From Vitrella brassicaformis (lineage: Eukaryota; Sar; Vitrellaceae), in contig CDMY01000436.1 of the NCBI GenBank assembly GCA_001179505.1, forward strand, positions 37,805 to 101,804: a stretch of DNA of 64,000 nucleotides, written 5' to 3'. The position numbers and the translations under genes were made by a program. Each line of letters starts with the position of its first letter. Position 1 is the stretch's first letter. Under the pieces are notes generated by a model. The model was not told where the DNA came from. It saw nothing but the letters and a program-made list of their open reading frames with translations, and did not search any database. This document shows, in pieces, positions 10,562 through 22,645 of this stretch.

Positions 10562-12020
10562 GTTGTGCTTGCGGACCTTCGAGTTGTCCATCGTAGAAGA
10601 ACCGGCAACCAGGCGACGTGAAGCAGGCGACGGCCGCGGCGCGATGCTCGTTGATGTGTTTGAAGGTGTCGGCCGAGCGGTCCTCGTCGTGATTCTCCAG
10701 GAAACGCACCAGCTTGGACTGATAGCCCAGATCTGCACCACACAACAACCAGAGAAAAAAGAGAAATACAGCCAGCCAGCCATTACTGATACATACCCAT
10801 TGGCCTGATCTCGCTTTCATCTCACTGACCTGCATGGAGGTGCATTCTGGCTTCATTGCCCTCTCTCAGCTTGAGCCGGTCGAACAGCCGTTTGTCGTAG
10901 CAGTAGTCGAAGCCCTGCTTCTGCAGGTGGAACTCCATGTCCCAGTACACCTCGGCCATGAAGATGAACTCGGGGTTCTTCGACTTGACGCTCTTGATCG
11001 CCTTGGGCCAAAACTCCTGCACCAGCACCCACCCACCCACACACACCACACACAGGCAGAGAGAGGGGTGGTGTGCATATGTGAGCCGATCAGTGCCACT
11101 ATGTCATTGTGTCACGCACCTCGAAGTGTCCGAGGTCTCTGCCCGTGGCCTGGTGGTAGAGGCCGCCCCAGGTCTTCCTGAAGATGTCGGTGGTGACGAG
11201 CATGGCCATGTCGCACCGCACGCCGTCCGCCATGGTCGATATCTTCTCCAAAACCTCCGTCTGCTGCCGCCTCAGCGCCTCCTCGGCGTAGTTGAGCTGG
11301 CACGTGTCCTGCCACCCGTCGAAGTAGGGATCCTTGCCGTGGGCGAAGATCTTGCCATGGTGGCCCTTGAAGAAGTTCTGGGGCTGGGTGTGCAGCAGGT
11401 GGTCGTTGCCGGGGAAGATGAAGTGGGGCGAGTCCTGCACCCACGGATGGTCATGTGCGATGTGGTTCGGGATGAAGTCGACCAACAGACGCATGCCACG
11501 CTTGCCTGCTCGAGAGAGAAGACGCACATGCAGTGGGAGAAGGCTGTGGCAGGTGTGCTGGATTCCCTCCCTCCTCCCTCACCGAGTCTCATCCGCAGTG
11601 TCTTGAGGGCCTCATTGCCGCCGAAGTCGGAGTGGACGTCGTAGCCCGTGACGGAGAAGGGAGAGGAGCACACGTGGTCCTGAGGTGTCTGGGGCGAGAT
11701 CTTCTTCATGTGCTTGCGGGCCTCCTCCAGAGACCTGCACGCGGCACGCATCCACGGTGACACATATAGTCCTTTCCCTCTGCCGGGCTGTGTTTCTTGC
11801 GCCGGTCGTCTCACCTCTGCCCTGTACTCCAGACGCCCAGCAGGTAGAAGATGTCGAAGCCCAGCGCCGAGATGCGGTCGAGGTACTCGTCTGGGATGTC
11901 CTCGAGCGTCGCCTTCCTCTTGAGCACATGGCCGAGCTCGAACGTGATGATCCGCGCACTCACTTGGAACAGAGTGGGATGCTTTGGAAGGGGCCGGATA
12001 GAAGCAGATGGAGCGGACAT
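9884..12020 (-). CDS. GH13 alpha-amylase-family glycoside hydrolase
   Basis: Six exons (12020-11815, 11734-11583, 11505-11120, 11016-10830, 10732-10577, 10455-9884) give 552 residues. All GH13 hallmarks appear in order: region I VDFIPNH (about 128-134), region II GVRCDMAM with the nucleophile Asp at about 218, region III FMAEVYWD with the acid Glu at about 270, and region IV FLENHDED with the transition-state Asp at about 326. A beta-strand-rich C-terminal part follows. No signal peptide is evident; the start MSAPSASIRP is the first in-frame Met before DIFYLLGVW. This supports an active alpha-glucan hydrolase or transferase, but the exact specificity cannot be read from sequence. Its 5' end is 203 bp from the divergent coiled-coil gene. 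Confidence 0.88.
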
Positions 12021-12223
12021 CTTGGAAAACTGCAGATCTCTCCAGGCCTGCGACGCGAGCTTGGAAGCGCGCTTCCGTTGTTTTTTCCAGCTCTTCCCCC
12101 CTTTCCCTCCCTCCTCCTCCTTACTCTCGCTGTTACTCCTGCTCCTTAAAAGCATCCACATATCCGTCGGCGATGACTTCCAGAGCGGGCCCCCCTGGCC
12201 TGCCGTCTTTGCCACAGAGTTTG
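12021..12223. promoter_or_regulatory. Bidirectional intergenic promoter region (GH13 / coiled-coil gene)
   Basis: 203 bp separate two opposed start codons. A pyrimidine-rich stretch (CCCTTTCCCTCCCTCC) lies near the middle. No TATA box is clear. Confidence 0.45.
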
Positions 12224-15200
12224 ATGCAACGACTCGGAGATGATGCGCCCAGTGCAGCAGGAGGGGACGCCGAGAGCCGGAGCGATTCCTCATCGCAGCC
12301 TAGGCAGCTAGCGCTGCCGAGTGTAGACAGCGGCAGCAGCCCCACCAGTCAACTAAAGACTCTTGACCAGCTCAGCTGGGTCAAGTAAGCAGGAGACGGG
12401 GGAATGGAAAGGACACGAAACAACGGCTTCACGGCTTCCTCACTGCATGTACGCCTGGTGGCTGTCCACAGCATTCCAAGGGTGCTCTATCAGGCGTTGC
12501 TGATGCTTGTAAGTGACGGTGCAGACTTTGATTCATTGGTGACTTGGATGTTGCTGCAGGACCGACGGACGAAGAAGATGGCTCAGGACATGGAGAGCAC
12601 TCGAAAACTTCTCGTTGATGAGCTGAAGGAACTGAAGCAGCAGGCTGCAGCACCATCCCCTCCAACCAAGGCGCGTCCGCCCTCCCCGCACGTGCTCCTT
12701 GGCGCTGCGGGTTTTTCACCCGAGGCAAGCCGCCCACCATCGGCACGAAGTGCAGTCCGCCTCCCTCCGAAGCCATCGGGCGGTGAGGCGTCCCCCGACT
12801 CTGCACCGACGCCTCATTCTGAGGAACGACTGAATGAGATGATCGAGAAAAAGGTGGAGAAGGTCGTGGACGCGCGGCTCATCGACATCAAGAAGGCAAC
12901 CAGTGAAATGGAGACAAGGTGACAGAAGGAGACTCATTTCAGGAAGTCACGGCTTTCTCACCTGGGCTTTTTGTCTTATAGGGTATATCGTGTGGAGCAG
13001 ACAGCTGTGAAGTTTCTCCGTCTTGTCGACAATGTTCGCAACGATGCGTCAGCTGCCATCTCACGAATGGAGCCGATCGAAGCTGAGTTGACAGAGATAA
13101 AGGCGCATTTGGAGGCACAGCAAAAGAAACTCGAACAGCTGGACGAGACATGCCAAACAAAGGTAAGAATGCAGGCAAGGAGAACCCTTGTGTAATCTAC
13201 CTGCTGTTTATTCATCAGGCCCTTGAGACGATGGCGAGGAGGGTTTTCTCGATTGACATGAGCATCATCCTGAAGTCAGCCTTCGATCCGCTCCTCAAGG
13301 ACGTCGCTCGAGAGTCAGGCAAGAAACCGGAGGTCTCTGACCTTGTCGGCATCCAGAGAGACATCCAGGAAGGCATCAAGCAGATGATTGGCAGTATCAA
13401 ACACGCCACCGATGACATGGACAAGCTGAAGTAGGGCGAGACAAGACAAAAGACTTGCACAGGAAGAAATCATGTGTGAAATGGTCATCTGCAGGAGAGA
13501 CACGACCCGCATCGATAGCCACAGCGATCAGCTGGCGAGCCTTCAGGGCATGAAAGAGACTGTGGCAGCGCTGAAAGAATCGATGGAGCACATGGCGGAC
13601 ATTTCACCTCGAGCAGCGATCGCAGAGACACCGTCAAGTACGGGGGCAGCTGAGAGCTCAGAGATCCTGCAAGCGATGCGTGAGGATCAGAAGAAGTTGA
13701 TGGTCAAGATCTCGCAGCAGCAGAAGGCAATGGCTGAGATGCAGAAGAAGATTGAGCAGCTCGAGAGCGATGTGCGTCGCCCGAAGGCAGTAGAGGAGGC
13801 CCCGGCAGCCGTGACAGAGGCGCCGAGTGGGGAGGAAGCGATAACAGCAATCGATAAGGAAGAGATGAAGGCGCTTTTGCAGCGATGTGAGCAGCGGGCG
13901 CTGAACACGATCGAGATGACAGGTACAAAGAGAGACACACAATCAAAGTCTTTGTAAGGGCTTCCGTGTCTTGACCTCGTTCCGTGTCTTGACCTTGTGC
14001 CAGAGCAAAGGCTTCGTCAAGAGTTCAGCATCAGGCTTGGTGAGGTCCGTCGATCGTCGTTCAGCGAGACCAATCGCATGGATGAAACAGTCAAACGACT
14101 GCAGCGAATGTGGGACGTAAGCATACACAAGCAGCGGCATCAAGCGCAGTGTCAGAGCTGCACAATGGCGATTTCTTCTCTTTTGTTCGCCTGCAGGACA
14201 TGCATGAGGCATATGAGATGTCAAAACAGACAGGAGTCGATTTGTCTGGGGCGAGGCTGCACCACGTGGAAAGCCGAATCAGGAACCAAGAGGAATACCG
14301 CATCCGGGACCATACTGAGTATGCCATTTGAACAATGGAATGCATTCATCGCCCCGGCATTCTCTGATCGGTGCTTTCCTTCTTGCAGAATTAATGAGCG
14401 ATTCGCCATGCTGGAGAACGCGCTCCAAAGCGTTATAGAGCAAGCAATGCCTCCCCATTTGCTGCCCCCTTCTCGTCGACCAAGCCAAAGCCGAACCTCA
14501 CCTGTCACTCCCCGTGACAGCACGGCTGACGTCCACGCAGCTGCAGAGGAGACGGCGCCCTTCGCTATCCCCACCGGCTTTCGCTTCAGCGTGGGCTCGG
14601 CACCCGGGACCAGAGGACGCTTGGGCTTTGGATTGGATAGGACTCATCATAGGAGTGGCATGTCTCGTCCTGCCGGTCCGTCACTGCCTGCGTCGCCGCG
14701 ACAGCGGGACAAAGAAGGCGACCTACAAGACATCGCACAGCTGCGGCCATCATCGGAAAGAATGCGGACGAGAAGGGATACGACACCGGTGAGGTTCGAG
14801 GCTTCAGCAGCGCCAATGTCTGTCTCCATCCCGTCAGCGGCTCCTGAGAAAGGCGGTGAAGGGGGGTCCGCTGAGCGCATGGCTCACAAAATGTCCCTGC
14901 CGTCAACCCCCTATCGCACTCCTCGACCTCTGCGTGGCGGCATTTCGGCACCTCGGTGGTCCAACCTCGCCATGTCAACACCCACAACAGACAATGTATC
15001 GACAACCGCATCGCGAGCGGCTAGTACGGGCTTTCAGCAGTCGACTCTGCAAAGAACGCGCGTCGACACGGAGGAGAGCATAAGGGCGTCGCGTGCCAGG
15101 TCTATTGTGAACGCGTTGGAGGTGTCATCCCCTCTGACTCCCCTCCCACCTGACGGCCGCCAGCTTTTTCCCACCAGCAGGCCCAGCTCCCGCGCACGGA

Positions 15201-15976
15201 TGATGAAGGAGAGGCCGAAGACGCCGCCCGCTGTTCCTGAAGAGCCCCTGCCTCTCCTACCCGAGACACACGAGGATATGGTCGTCACCGAATCAGTGCG
15301 CCGCCCAATCGTGGAACTGACTGCCACGGGAATGCAGGTGGCAATACCCGAGGCACAACGGAGAAGAGCGAACACGCCAGCGGCGTATTCCCATAGTGCC
15401 GCCACTGAGGGGGACCAGAGCGCTGTCGGGAGCGCTGTCGGGATGAGCGAGGACATGCTAACGGAAACTGGCCGACAGCCTGACCAGCTCCAGCCGGCAA
15501 GGGACGAACCTGCAGAAGAAGTCGTGATTGAGGAGATGGTGACATTCCAGCCGATCCCATTTCCGCTAATGGAGAATCTGTTCAGGCCACAGACTGCTCC
15601 TCGGCCCGTCGGAGGCACGGAAGGTGACACACGAGAACCTGTCCAGTACCTTACCGCGACGCAGTACACAAGAGATCTGACAGCGCCTCGGGCGAAATAT
15701 TCGGCGCGGCTACTGAAGAAATTGAGCGAGTCTACGGAGACAGAATTGAGGCAGCAGAGAGGGACTTTTGTGTCGGTGCTTGGTGTGTCTACACCCGCAC
15801 ATACGCAGCGGTTTTGGTCCACAATTACCCCGCCACGCTTCCATCGCTCTGTGGCGGAGGGCCAAGCGCCAGAGGAGGCACGAGTGGCTCACTATCTCTC
15901 TCTCGTAAGCCCTCCTGTCTCGCCCCCGCAGACAAGCCGAGCTGTGACAGCGCCACGACCGTCATCGGCGGGATAG
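12224..15976 (+). CDS. Large coiled-coil protein with disordered C-terminal half
   Basis: Nine exons (12224-12384, 12472-12508, 12560-12918, 12982-13162, 13219-13430, 13495-13922, 14004-14116, 14197-14318, 14389-15976) sum to 3201 nt, 1066 residues. Residues about 60-540 hold repeated heptad-like segments (KKMAQDMESTRKLL, KAHLEAQQKKLEQLDE, KISQQQKAMAEMQKKIEQL, RFAMLENALQSVIEQ) broken by linkers. From about 550 to the end the chain is Ser/Pro/Arg/Thr-rich and probably unstructured, in a single long exon. The tiny 37-nt second exon is needed to keep frame. I do not recognise a family; a cytoskeletal or scaffold role is only a guess from the coiled coils. Confidence 0.8.
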
Positions 15977-16655
15977 ACTACACGAAGAGGAATATGTACA
16001 TGACGAAGGTGCTTGATACGAAGTTAGAAAGGGATCGATAGGTCTTTCGGCGGTCGATGTTTGATCGGTCAGTCGTCACGAAGAAGAAGAGTAGTGCACG
16101 CAGACGGACACACATGAACCTACACGAAGATAAACACCTTTGCCTCTCGACCACTGATAACAAACGCGGGTTCCCATCAGTACATACACACGAGCAGACA
16201 CCGCCAAACACGGCTCACTTGGACCTGACAAATCTCACCTCCACAGGGCCTACAATTTCGTGGCGTTTCGGGTGAGGGGTCATGTAATGTACCTTCTTGG
16301 AACATTTCGTAGTACCAGCTCTCTTACTACCAAAGGGAGATGCGGCAGAGAAAGTATTGGCTGCACACACACTCCACACACTCGCAAAAGAAAAGCCAGA
16401 CAAACACCTATTCTTCTGGTAAGACCATAAGAGTGCACGAAATATGGACCACGGAGTTGACAACGCATACACACACAGACACACAGGCCATCATAAATGA
16501 GCACATGAAGAGGGACACAGACACATTCAGACATACACACACACACCGGCGCAGGAAGAGAACAGGCACATGCACAAAATGCTCATTGAAGACACACGCG
16601 CACTAACGAAACGGCGATTCATACGCCAGCTGACACCTAGCTGCCTGCGATCGCA
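15977..16655. other. Convergent 3' intergenic region
   Basis: This stretch lies between the stop codons of the coiled-coil gene (+) and the S74 gene (-). It holds short (CA)n tracts around 16465-16550 and no gene that I can support. Confidence 0.5.
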
Positions 16656-18101
16656 TCACCTAGTTCCTGTGACCCAGTGCAAGAAGTCTTGAAACGAGCT
16701 CCCTCGACTCGGCCGTCTCTCCGACTCCTTGGCGCCCTCCTCCTGCTGCTGCTCTCTCACCATTTGGTACAGCCGCTGTGTGGCCTGCATGGTCTTGAAG
16801 AGGAGGGTCGGCACATTGACGTAGAGCGCCTTCTCTCCGTCAGCAGACGACTCGAAAACTGCCTCGGGAAACTCCTTCTTCAGCTCATCGGCCAACACAC
16901 CTGCACATGCCACGACACCAGCGAGACATACACAGAGAGATCAACCCTCTTCCCGTCTGGAATGTGAGAACAATCCTGCTGACCGAAATGCTCTTTGCGG
17001 GAGTCGACGGACCGGTCGTCCCCGTGTTTCCACCTGTATGTGTGGAACTTGACCCTCTCGAGGGCCGCCAGAGCGCCGGCAGCCTCCCACTCAGACTTGA
17101 CTGTCACCTGTGTCTTGTATCGGCCGTCACTCAGCGTGCCGAGTTCGGTGCTGAACAGCTTGTTGGCAAAGACCTCGTTGATTGGTAGATCAATGCCGCA
17201 GCCGATGTAGCCCTCGCCCTCAGCCAGCGTGTCGGATGCTGATACACACACATATATAGGCAGTTGGCGCAAGAGATCACTGTCGCGTCTGTGTCTCTGG
17301 CATACCGCCGTCTGCGAAGTCGTATATGCCAAGAGCAGGTGTCCCCCCGCATTGGTACGTCGCCCACTGCAGGTCACCCTTGCGCGTGCCAATGAGGTCC
17401 TCCTCGACTGGCAGCACGACGTCGCCAATGGTAGCAGACGTGTCTCCCGGGACGTCATCACCGCCCGTGTCGGTTGTCCCTCCCCCTCCTCCACCGCCAG
17501 TGGGAGGCGTCCCTCCACCTCCTCCACTGCCGTCAGTGGTCGGCGAGTCAGTCGTTGTAGTTGGCCCCTCAGTTAAAGTGCTGGTGGGCGAGTCAGTCGT
17601 AGTCGTTCCGTCGCCGGTTGCTGTGCTTGTGGATGTGGTGGTAGCGGAGGGCGTAGTAGCCACCTGAGGTGTTGTGCTGATAGCTGTGACTGACGGCGTA
17701 GTCACCACAGCGACGGTATCGCCTGGCTGGTCTGGTGTGTCGCCTGGCTCATCAGCAATGGGCTCATCCACAGGGGTGTCATCAACTGTGTCGACTGGTT
17801 CGGCGACAGTATCGTCTGGTGTGCCGCCTGGCTCATCGACAGTGGGGTCGTCAACAGTTGGCTCATCGACAGTTGGGTCATCGACCGGCGTGTCGGCCAC
17901 TGGGGCGGCTGGTGGCTCGTCAACTGGGGCGGCTGGTGGCTCGGCCACTGGGGCGGCTGGTGGTTCGTCAACTGGGGCTGGCTGCTCGAGTGGATCTGGC
18001 CCTGGAGGTTCTTCGCCTCCTGGAGGTTCTCCGCCTGGAGGTTGCGCCCGCACATTCGCAACGAGCAGGAAGGCAAGGATGACCAGCCGAAGGAACTTCA
18101 T
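16656..18101 (-). CDS. Secreted repeat protein with C-terminal S74 self-cleaving chaperone domain
   Basis: Three exons (18101-17306, 17238-16984, 16900-16656) give 431 residues. The N-terminus is a clear signal peptide (MKFLRLVILAFLLVANVRA). Residues about 20-130 are Pro/Asp/Val repeats (PVDEPPAAP, DPTVDEP). Residues about 130-240 are Thr/Ser- then Gly-rich, like a mucin-type stalk. The C-terminus matches the peptidase S74 intramolecular chaperone: LSDGRYKTQV, LERVKFHTYRWK, then FGVLADELKKEFPEAV and a final helix. S302 and K307 have the Ser-Asp-x-Arg-x-Lys spacing of the known Ser/Lys cleavage dyad. By family knowledge this domain trimerises its partner and cuts itself off. The target here would be a surface or wall protein (inference). 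Confidence 0.85.
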
Positions 18102-18188
18102 ACGGAGAAACCTGCAAAGGCAAACACGCTGTACATTACAACGGCTGCGAGCTGAGAATTTGCGCGCGCCTGGTATCTCCCGAATAAC
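18102..18188. promoter_or_regulatory. 87-bp divergent promoter (S74 protein / GH3)
   Basis: Only 87 bp separate the start codons of two divergent genes that both encode signal peptides. The 5' leaders must be very short or overlap. Co-regulation is an inference. Confidence 0.5.
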
Positions 18189-20879
18189 ATGCTCTCCTCT
18201 GTTGTCCTCCTCGCCTTGCTGCTCGCCCTCTCTCACTCTGGCTCTTGTTTTCCCAAGATCCCCTACGCGTGCTCCAGTGAAGGACGTCCGTGGTGCGACA
18301 CTCATCGTCCACTTGATGAGCGGATCAACCTCCTCATTGACGCCCTCCCCAAGCCTTCTCCCGTCACGGGCGTCCCATCAGTCCTCCGCTTCATGCTCAC
18401 GGCTCGTGGTGCGGTTGGAGGAGGTGAAGACGACAAGATCGGCCTCCCGCGCTACGACTGGGGAGCCAACTGTGTGCACGGCGTCCAGAGCAGATGGTGA
18501 GCCGTGCATAGATCGCACAGGAGATGGATGGATGCACGTGGTCATTTCGCCATGCATCTGGTTTGGTCCTTGTGTGGGTGAATGCAATTGCAGTACTTCC
18601 GATGGTTACTGCCCTACAAGCTTCCCGAATCCTATCGGCCTGGGAGCGTCATTCGATGAGCCGTCGTGGCGGAAGATGGGCAACATCATCGGTCGGGAGT
18701 TGAGAGCGCTCTACATGGCTGGTGTGGGCGAGAACAACCCGCAGAGCATCCCCAAGATCGGCCTCGACTGTTGGTCGCCCGTCATCAACATCGGCAGGGA
18801 CCCCAGATGGGTAAGTGGCGTGGGCAGGCTGGTCAGTCAGTCAGTCAGCCAGTGCGTGTATGCAAGGATGCAACAATCTAATTCCTCGTATTGAGGCCAA
18901 GGGCCTCTGAAAAGAACTCTGTTACCCTTTGTCTGAGCTCATACTCGACTGCTGCATGATTTGATTTGTACATTCAACACACAGTCAGCCTGTCGCCTGA
19001 TTTCCTCTTTCTTGTCTTTGTCTGTGTCCATTGACAGGGGAGGAATTCCGAGGTGCCAGGCGAAGACCCCTACCTCACCAGTCGCTTCGGCGTGGCCTAT
19101 ACCCAAGGCATGCAGAACGACCCAGCCGACCCGTCCCGCCTGCTGGCCATCACGACCCTCAAACACTTCGCCGCCTACTCTCTGGAGGGCAATCACGCCT
19201 TCCTCGGGCCCGTCAATCGGCACAACTATGACGCCAACGTGACCAAATACGACCTCCTGGCAGACTACTTCCCCGCATTCGAGGCATCGGTCAGGGAGGG
19301 AGGCGCCAAGGGCATCATGTGCTCTTACAACGAGGTCAATGGGGTGCCTGCGTGTGGCTCCTCTTACCTGCTGACGGAGGTGCTCCGAGATCAGTGGGGG
19401 TTCGACGGCTATGTGACATCTGACTCTGGTGCTGTGCGTGACATCTTCACACCCCACAACTACACCAAGAGCGACGCTGAGAGTGTCCAGCTGGCGCTGC
19501 GGGCGGGCTGCGACGTCAACAGCGGCAACATTTACTTTGTGCACATGTCAGAGGCCCTCAAGGCTCGACTGATCAACACAGACGACATCTACCGGGCCCT
19601 TCATCGCACACTCAAGCTGCGCTTCCAGCTGGGCCTGTTTGACCCCATTGAGGACCAACCCTTCTGGCAGATTCCCCTCAGCGACGTGGGCAGCAACGCG
19701 ACCCAGCAATTCAACCTCCAGCTGACGGAAAGGACCTTCGTCCTTCTGCAGAACCCCAACACCATCCTCCCGCTCGGCCCGCCGGCCGGCAAGGACAGGA
19801 AGATCGCCGTCTTGGGGCCATTTGTGGCGCGAAAGCAGGACATCATCGGCAGCTACCTCGGCCAGATCTGCCCGGGCAGGTATGGCGCCTTCAGCTGCAT
19901 GCTCAGTGTGGCGGAGGGCATCGAGCAGCGCGCTAACTCGCTCGGCTGGTCTGTCGAGTCGATGGAGGGCACTGGAGTGCAGCATGGCGACCCGGCCGAG
20001 ATGCAGAAAGCTGCTGACATGGCCGCGAGCGATGATGTGGACATTGTCATCGTCACTTTGGGCATCACGAAGCAAATCGAGAGCGAGAGCCGCGATCGGA
20101 AGGATGTCCTTCTGCCACAGACGCAGCTGACCTTCGTCCACACCGTGCTGGAGGCCGTGCAGCAGGCGAACAAGAGCAAGAGAGTGGTCGTTGTGCTGTT
20201 CGGCGGTGGCTCGATCGATGTGGGCTTCCTGACGGACCAAAACGTGGCTGTGGTAATGGCCTGGTACCCATCCTTTCTCGGCCCCCAGGCACTGGCGCGT
20301 GTCGTGTTCGGCGACACGAGCCCGTCCGGCAAGCTGCCCGTCACTTTCTACCGTGCCGCTGATGTGGACAAGATGGACTTCCTCTCGATGCACCTCCACG
20401 AGGGCAGCGGTCGCACACACCGGTATTACAAGGGCGACCCTCTGTGGCCCTTCGGCCACGGGCTCACCTACACACACTTCACCATCGTCCTGAGTGGCCA
20501 CACAGAGAAGAGCGGCAACACACTCGTGATTCGCGGTGACGAGAAAACGGCCCAGCTGGCAGCGGACGTGACCAATGACGGCGAGAGGGACGGGGAAGAG
20601 GTCATCATGGTATTCTTCCGGAGGACTGACAGGCCCACTCGAGTGTTCCGGCAGCTGATGTCCTTCCGTCGAGTCGCCATCAAGAAGGGCGGGCGGGAGA
20701 GAGTCACATTTAGTCTGACGAAAGAGGCCTTCAGGCTGTACTCACATGTGGACGGGGCGGCGCTGCCCCTCGCCGGCCAATACGAGGTGGAGGTCACAAA
20801 TGGTGTGGATCAGAGGGCCGTGTGCAGTGTTACGATCGAGCACAGCCAAGTGACAGACGATGTGATTGTGGCCAAGTAG
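18189..20879 (+). CDS. GH3 beta-xylosidase/beta-glucosidase-like secreted enzyme
   Basis: Three exons (18189-18496, 18594-18810, 19038-20879) give 788 residues. A signal peptide (MLSSVVLLALLLALSHSGSC) opens the protein. GH3 motifs follow: LPRYDWGANCVHGV, INIGRDPRWGRNSEVPGED, KHFAAYSLEG (Lys217-His218) and GYVTSDSGAV with the nucleophile Asp at about 304. The second alpha/beta domain (VIVTLGIT, VVVLFGGGSIDVGF) and a fibronectin-III-like C-terminus (FGHGLTYTHF) are present. The KHFAAYSLEG and DPRWGR forms are typical of plant and fungal beta-D-xylosidases. It probably releases pentose or glucose from wall glycans outside the cell; the substrate is inferred from family resemblance. Confidence 0.92.
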
Positions 20880-21269
20880 AGTTAGTACGTGAGTTAGTTA
20901 GTTGGCCACAGTGTTTTTTGTCGTCAGTGATGTTTTTTCCTCAATTTTCTGCGTGGAGGGGCTGGTGGATACCGTCTGTGTCGGCCAGGGGGGATTGGTT
21001 GCTCAGTGGTTGTTGCCGCAAAGGTGGACGTACAGTGCATGTATGTCGATTTCATTGTGTGTCTCCTACGATTACTGGTGTGTCTCTGAGCAAAAATGTG
21101 AAAAACATCGTTGAAGCAGATGGTCGTTTCTTCAGCAAACACATATACACATTGACTCATGGGTCCAATAGCACTCACATGCTGAGACGTCGGGAAGAGA
21201 CGCCCACCGCGGCCCCCGGCAAAGAAGCTCGCCAAAGAGCTCTGACGATCATCCCAGGTGTTCTGCGGG
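20880..21269 (+). other. Short intergenic region (GH3 to FN3K)
   Basis: This 390-bp spacer joins two genes on the same strand. It contains GTTAGTTAGTTAG tracts just after the GH3 stop. I see no other feature. Confidence 0.45.
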
Positions 21270-22645
21270 ATGGGGAGGAATCAGGAGCTGTTGGATGCCT
21301 TGAGCAAAACCATAAGTGATGCCGAGGGCCGTGAGATCTCCGTGTCAAGGTCACGCTTCTCAAGTGGTTGAGATCTCCATGCTTTCCATGCTGTTGCAGC
21401 TGTGGCGGCCATGGCAGCTTCTTCAGTGGAGGCGGCGCCTCAACGTGCAGTGTGCAAGACGAAAACACCGGACAGAAGTCAGTTGGGATGCTGGACGGAC
21501 GCACGACGCATACGACCATCCATCTGATCTGCTGTTGTCCTGTGTGCCAGGTATTTCGTGAAGGTGGGCAGCACTCGGCAGTACGACATGCTCAAGGCCG
21601 AGTACATTGGCGTGCGTGAGATGTACAACACCAAGACAATCCGCGTACCGAAGGCCATCGGTCACGGCAGCACCGCCACACAGGCCTACGCCGTCTTCGA
21701 ACACCTCAATCTATCGGGCTCTCGACGGGTGAGCAGGGCAGGAGAGGTCGTGAATGAAGGCGACACCATCTCTGCCATGCCTCTGTGTGTGTGTGGTCGT
21801 CAGGGCGGTCGTGCGTATGAGATGGGCGAGAAGCTGGCGGCCATGCATCGGCACACCTCCGCCAACGGATGCTTCGGCTTCGACATACCCAACACATGCG
21901 GCGTGACACCCCAGCCCAACGAATGGACAGAGAGGTACATAGCCGCACACGCAGAGAGAGGCAGTCAAGCCACGAAGCCGGTGCACCGACCGCTGTGCAG
22001 CTGGCCGGTGTTCTTCGACACGTATCGACTGCACAATCTGTTCGAGAGGCTGCGCAAGAAGAGGGGCATCACATTCGCCAAGGAGGAGGAGGTGGGTGGT
22101 TCGGTGGGTAGATTGGCGGCCTCTTCAATGAACTAGAGTGTCTGGTGTTCTTGCTCAGGTTCGTTCCAAGATCAAGTCAGTTCTGGAGGACCATGTAGCC
22201 AAACACAACCCGCCTGCATCACTTGTGCATGGTGGGTTGTCAGCAGCCCTCCACACGTATGTCAACGCCTGCCTGCCATCTTTGCGTGCGGTCAGGTGAC
22301 CTGTGGACGGGCAACGCCGGGTTTCTCGACACCGGCGAGGGCTGCATCTACGACCCAGCGTGTGCATACTGCGACCGCGAGTACGACCTCGCCATGACCC
22401 ACCTCTTTGGGTCGCTCCCCCGCCCCTTCTATGAGGGGTATGAGAAGGCGTGGCCGCTTCCAAAGGATGGACAGCAGCAGCGGCAGGAGATCTACAACCT
22501 GTGAGCCAGTCAATTCTGTGCATGCGTGATGTCATGGGGGGGGCGTGATGTGTGCAGGTATCACGTGCTGAATCATGCGCTGGTGTTTGGCGGGGGCTAC
22601 GTCCAGCAGGCGGAGGCGATGATGGACGAGATACTCACCTACTGA
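21270..22645 (+). CDS. Fructosamine/ketosamine-3-kinase family protein
   Basis: Eight short exons (21270-21349, 21400-21477, 21551-21728, 21804-21934, 22001-22091, 22159-22231, 22296-22500, 22558-22645) give 307 residues, the usual family length. Family hallmarks are YFVKVGS with the ATP-binding Lys, AVFEHLNL (hinge), GEKLAAMHR, PQPNEWTESWPVFFDTYRL, the catalytic loop LVHGDLWTGN (Asp at about 212), the metal-binding DPACAYCDREYDLAM, and LYHVLNHALVFGGGY at the C-terminus. By family knowledge it phosphorylates protein-bound fructosamines or ribulosamines at O3 so that they detach (deglycation repair). It acts in the cytosol, as no targeting peptide is seen. The two smallest introns are about 50-70 nt. 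Confidence 0.9.

Noticed and set aside
17674-18894. A 406-codon + strand open frame over the Pro/Thr repeat region.
   Set aside because: It is the antisense of the S74 gene repeats, which have a signal peptide, matching splice phases and a recognised domain on the - strand.
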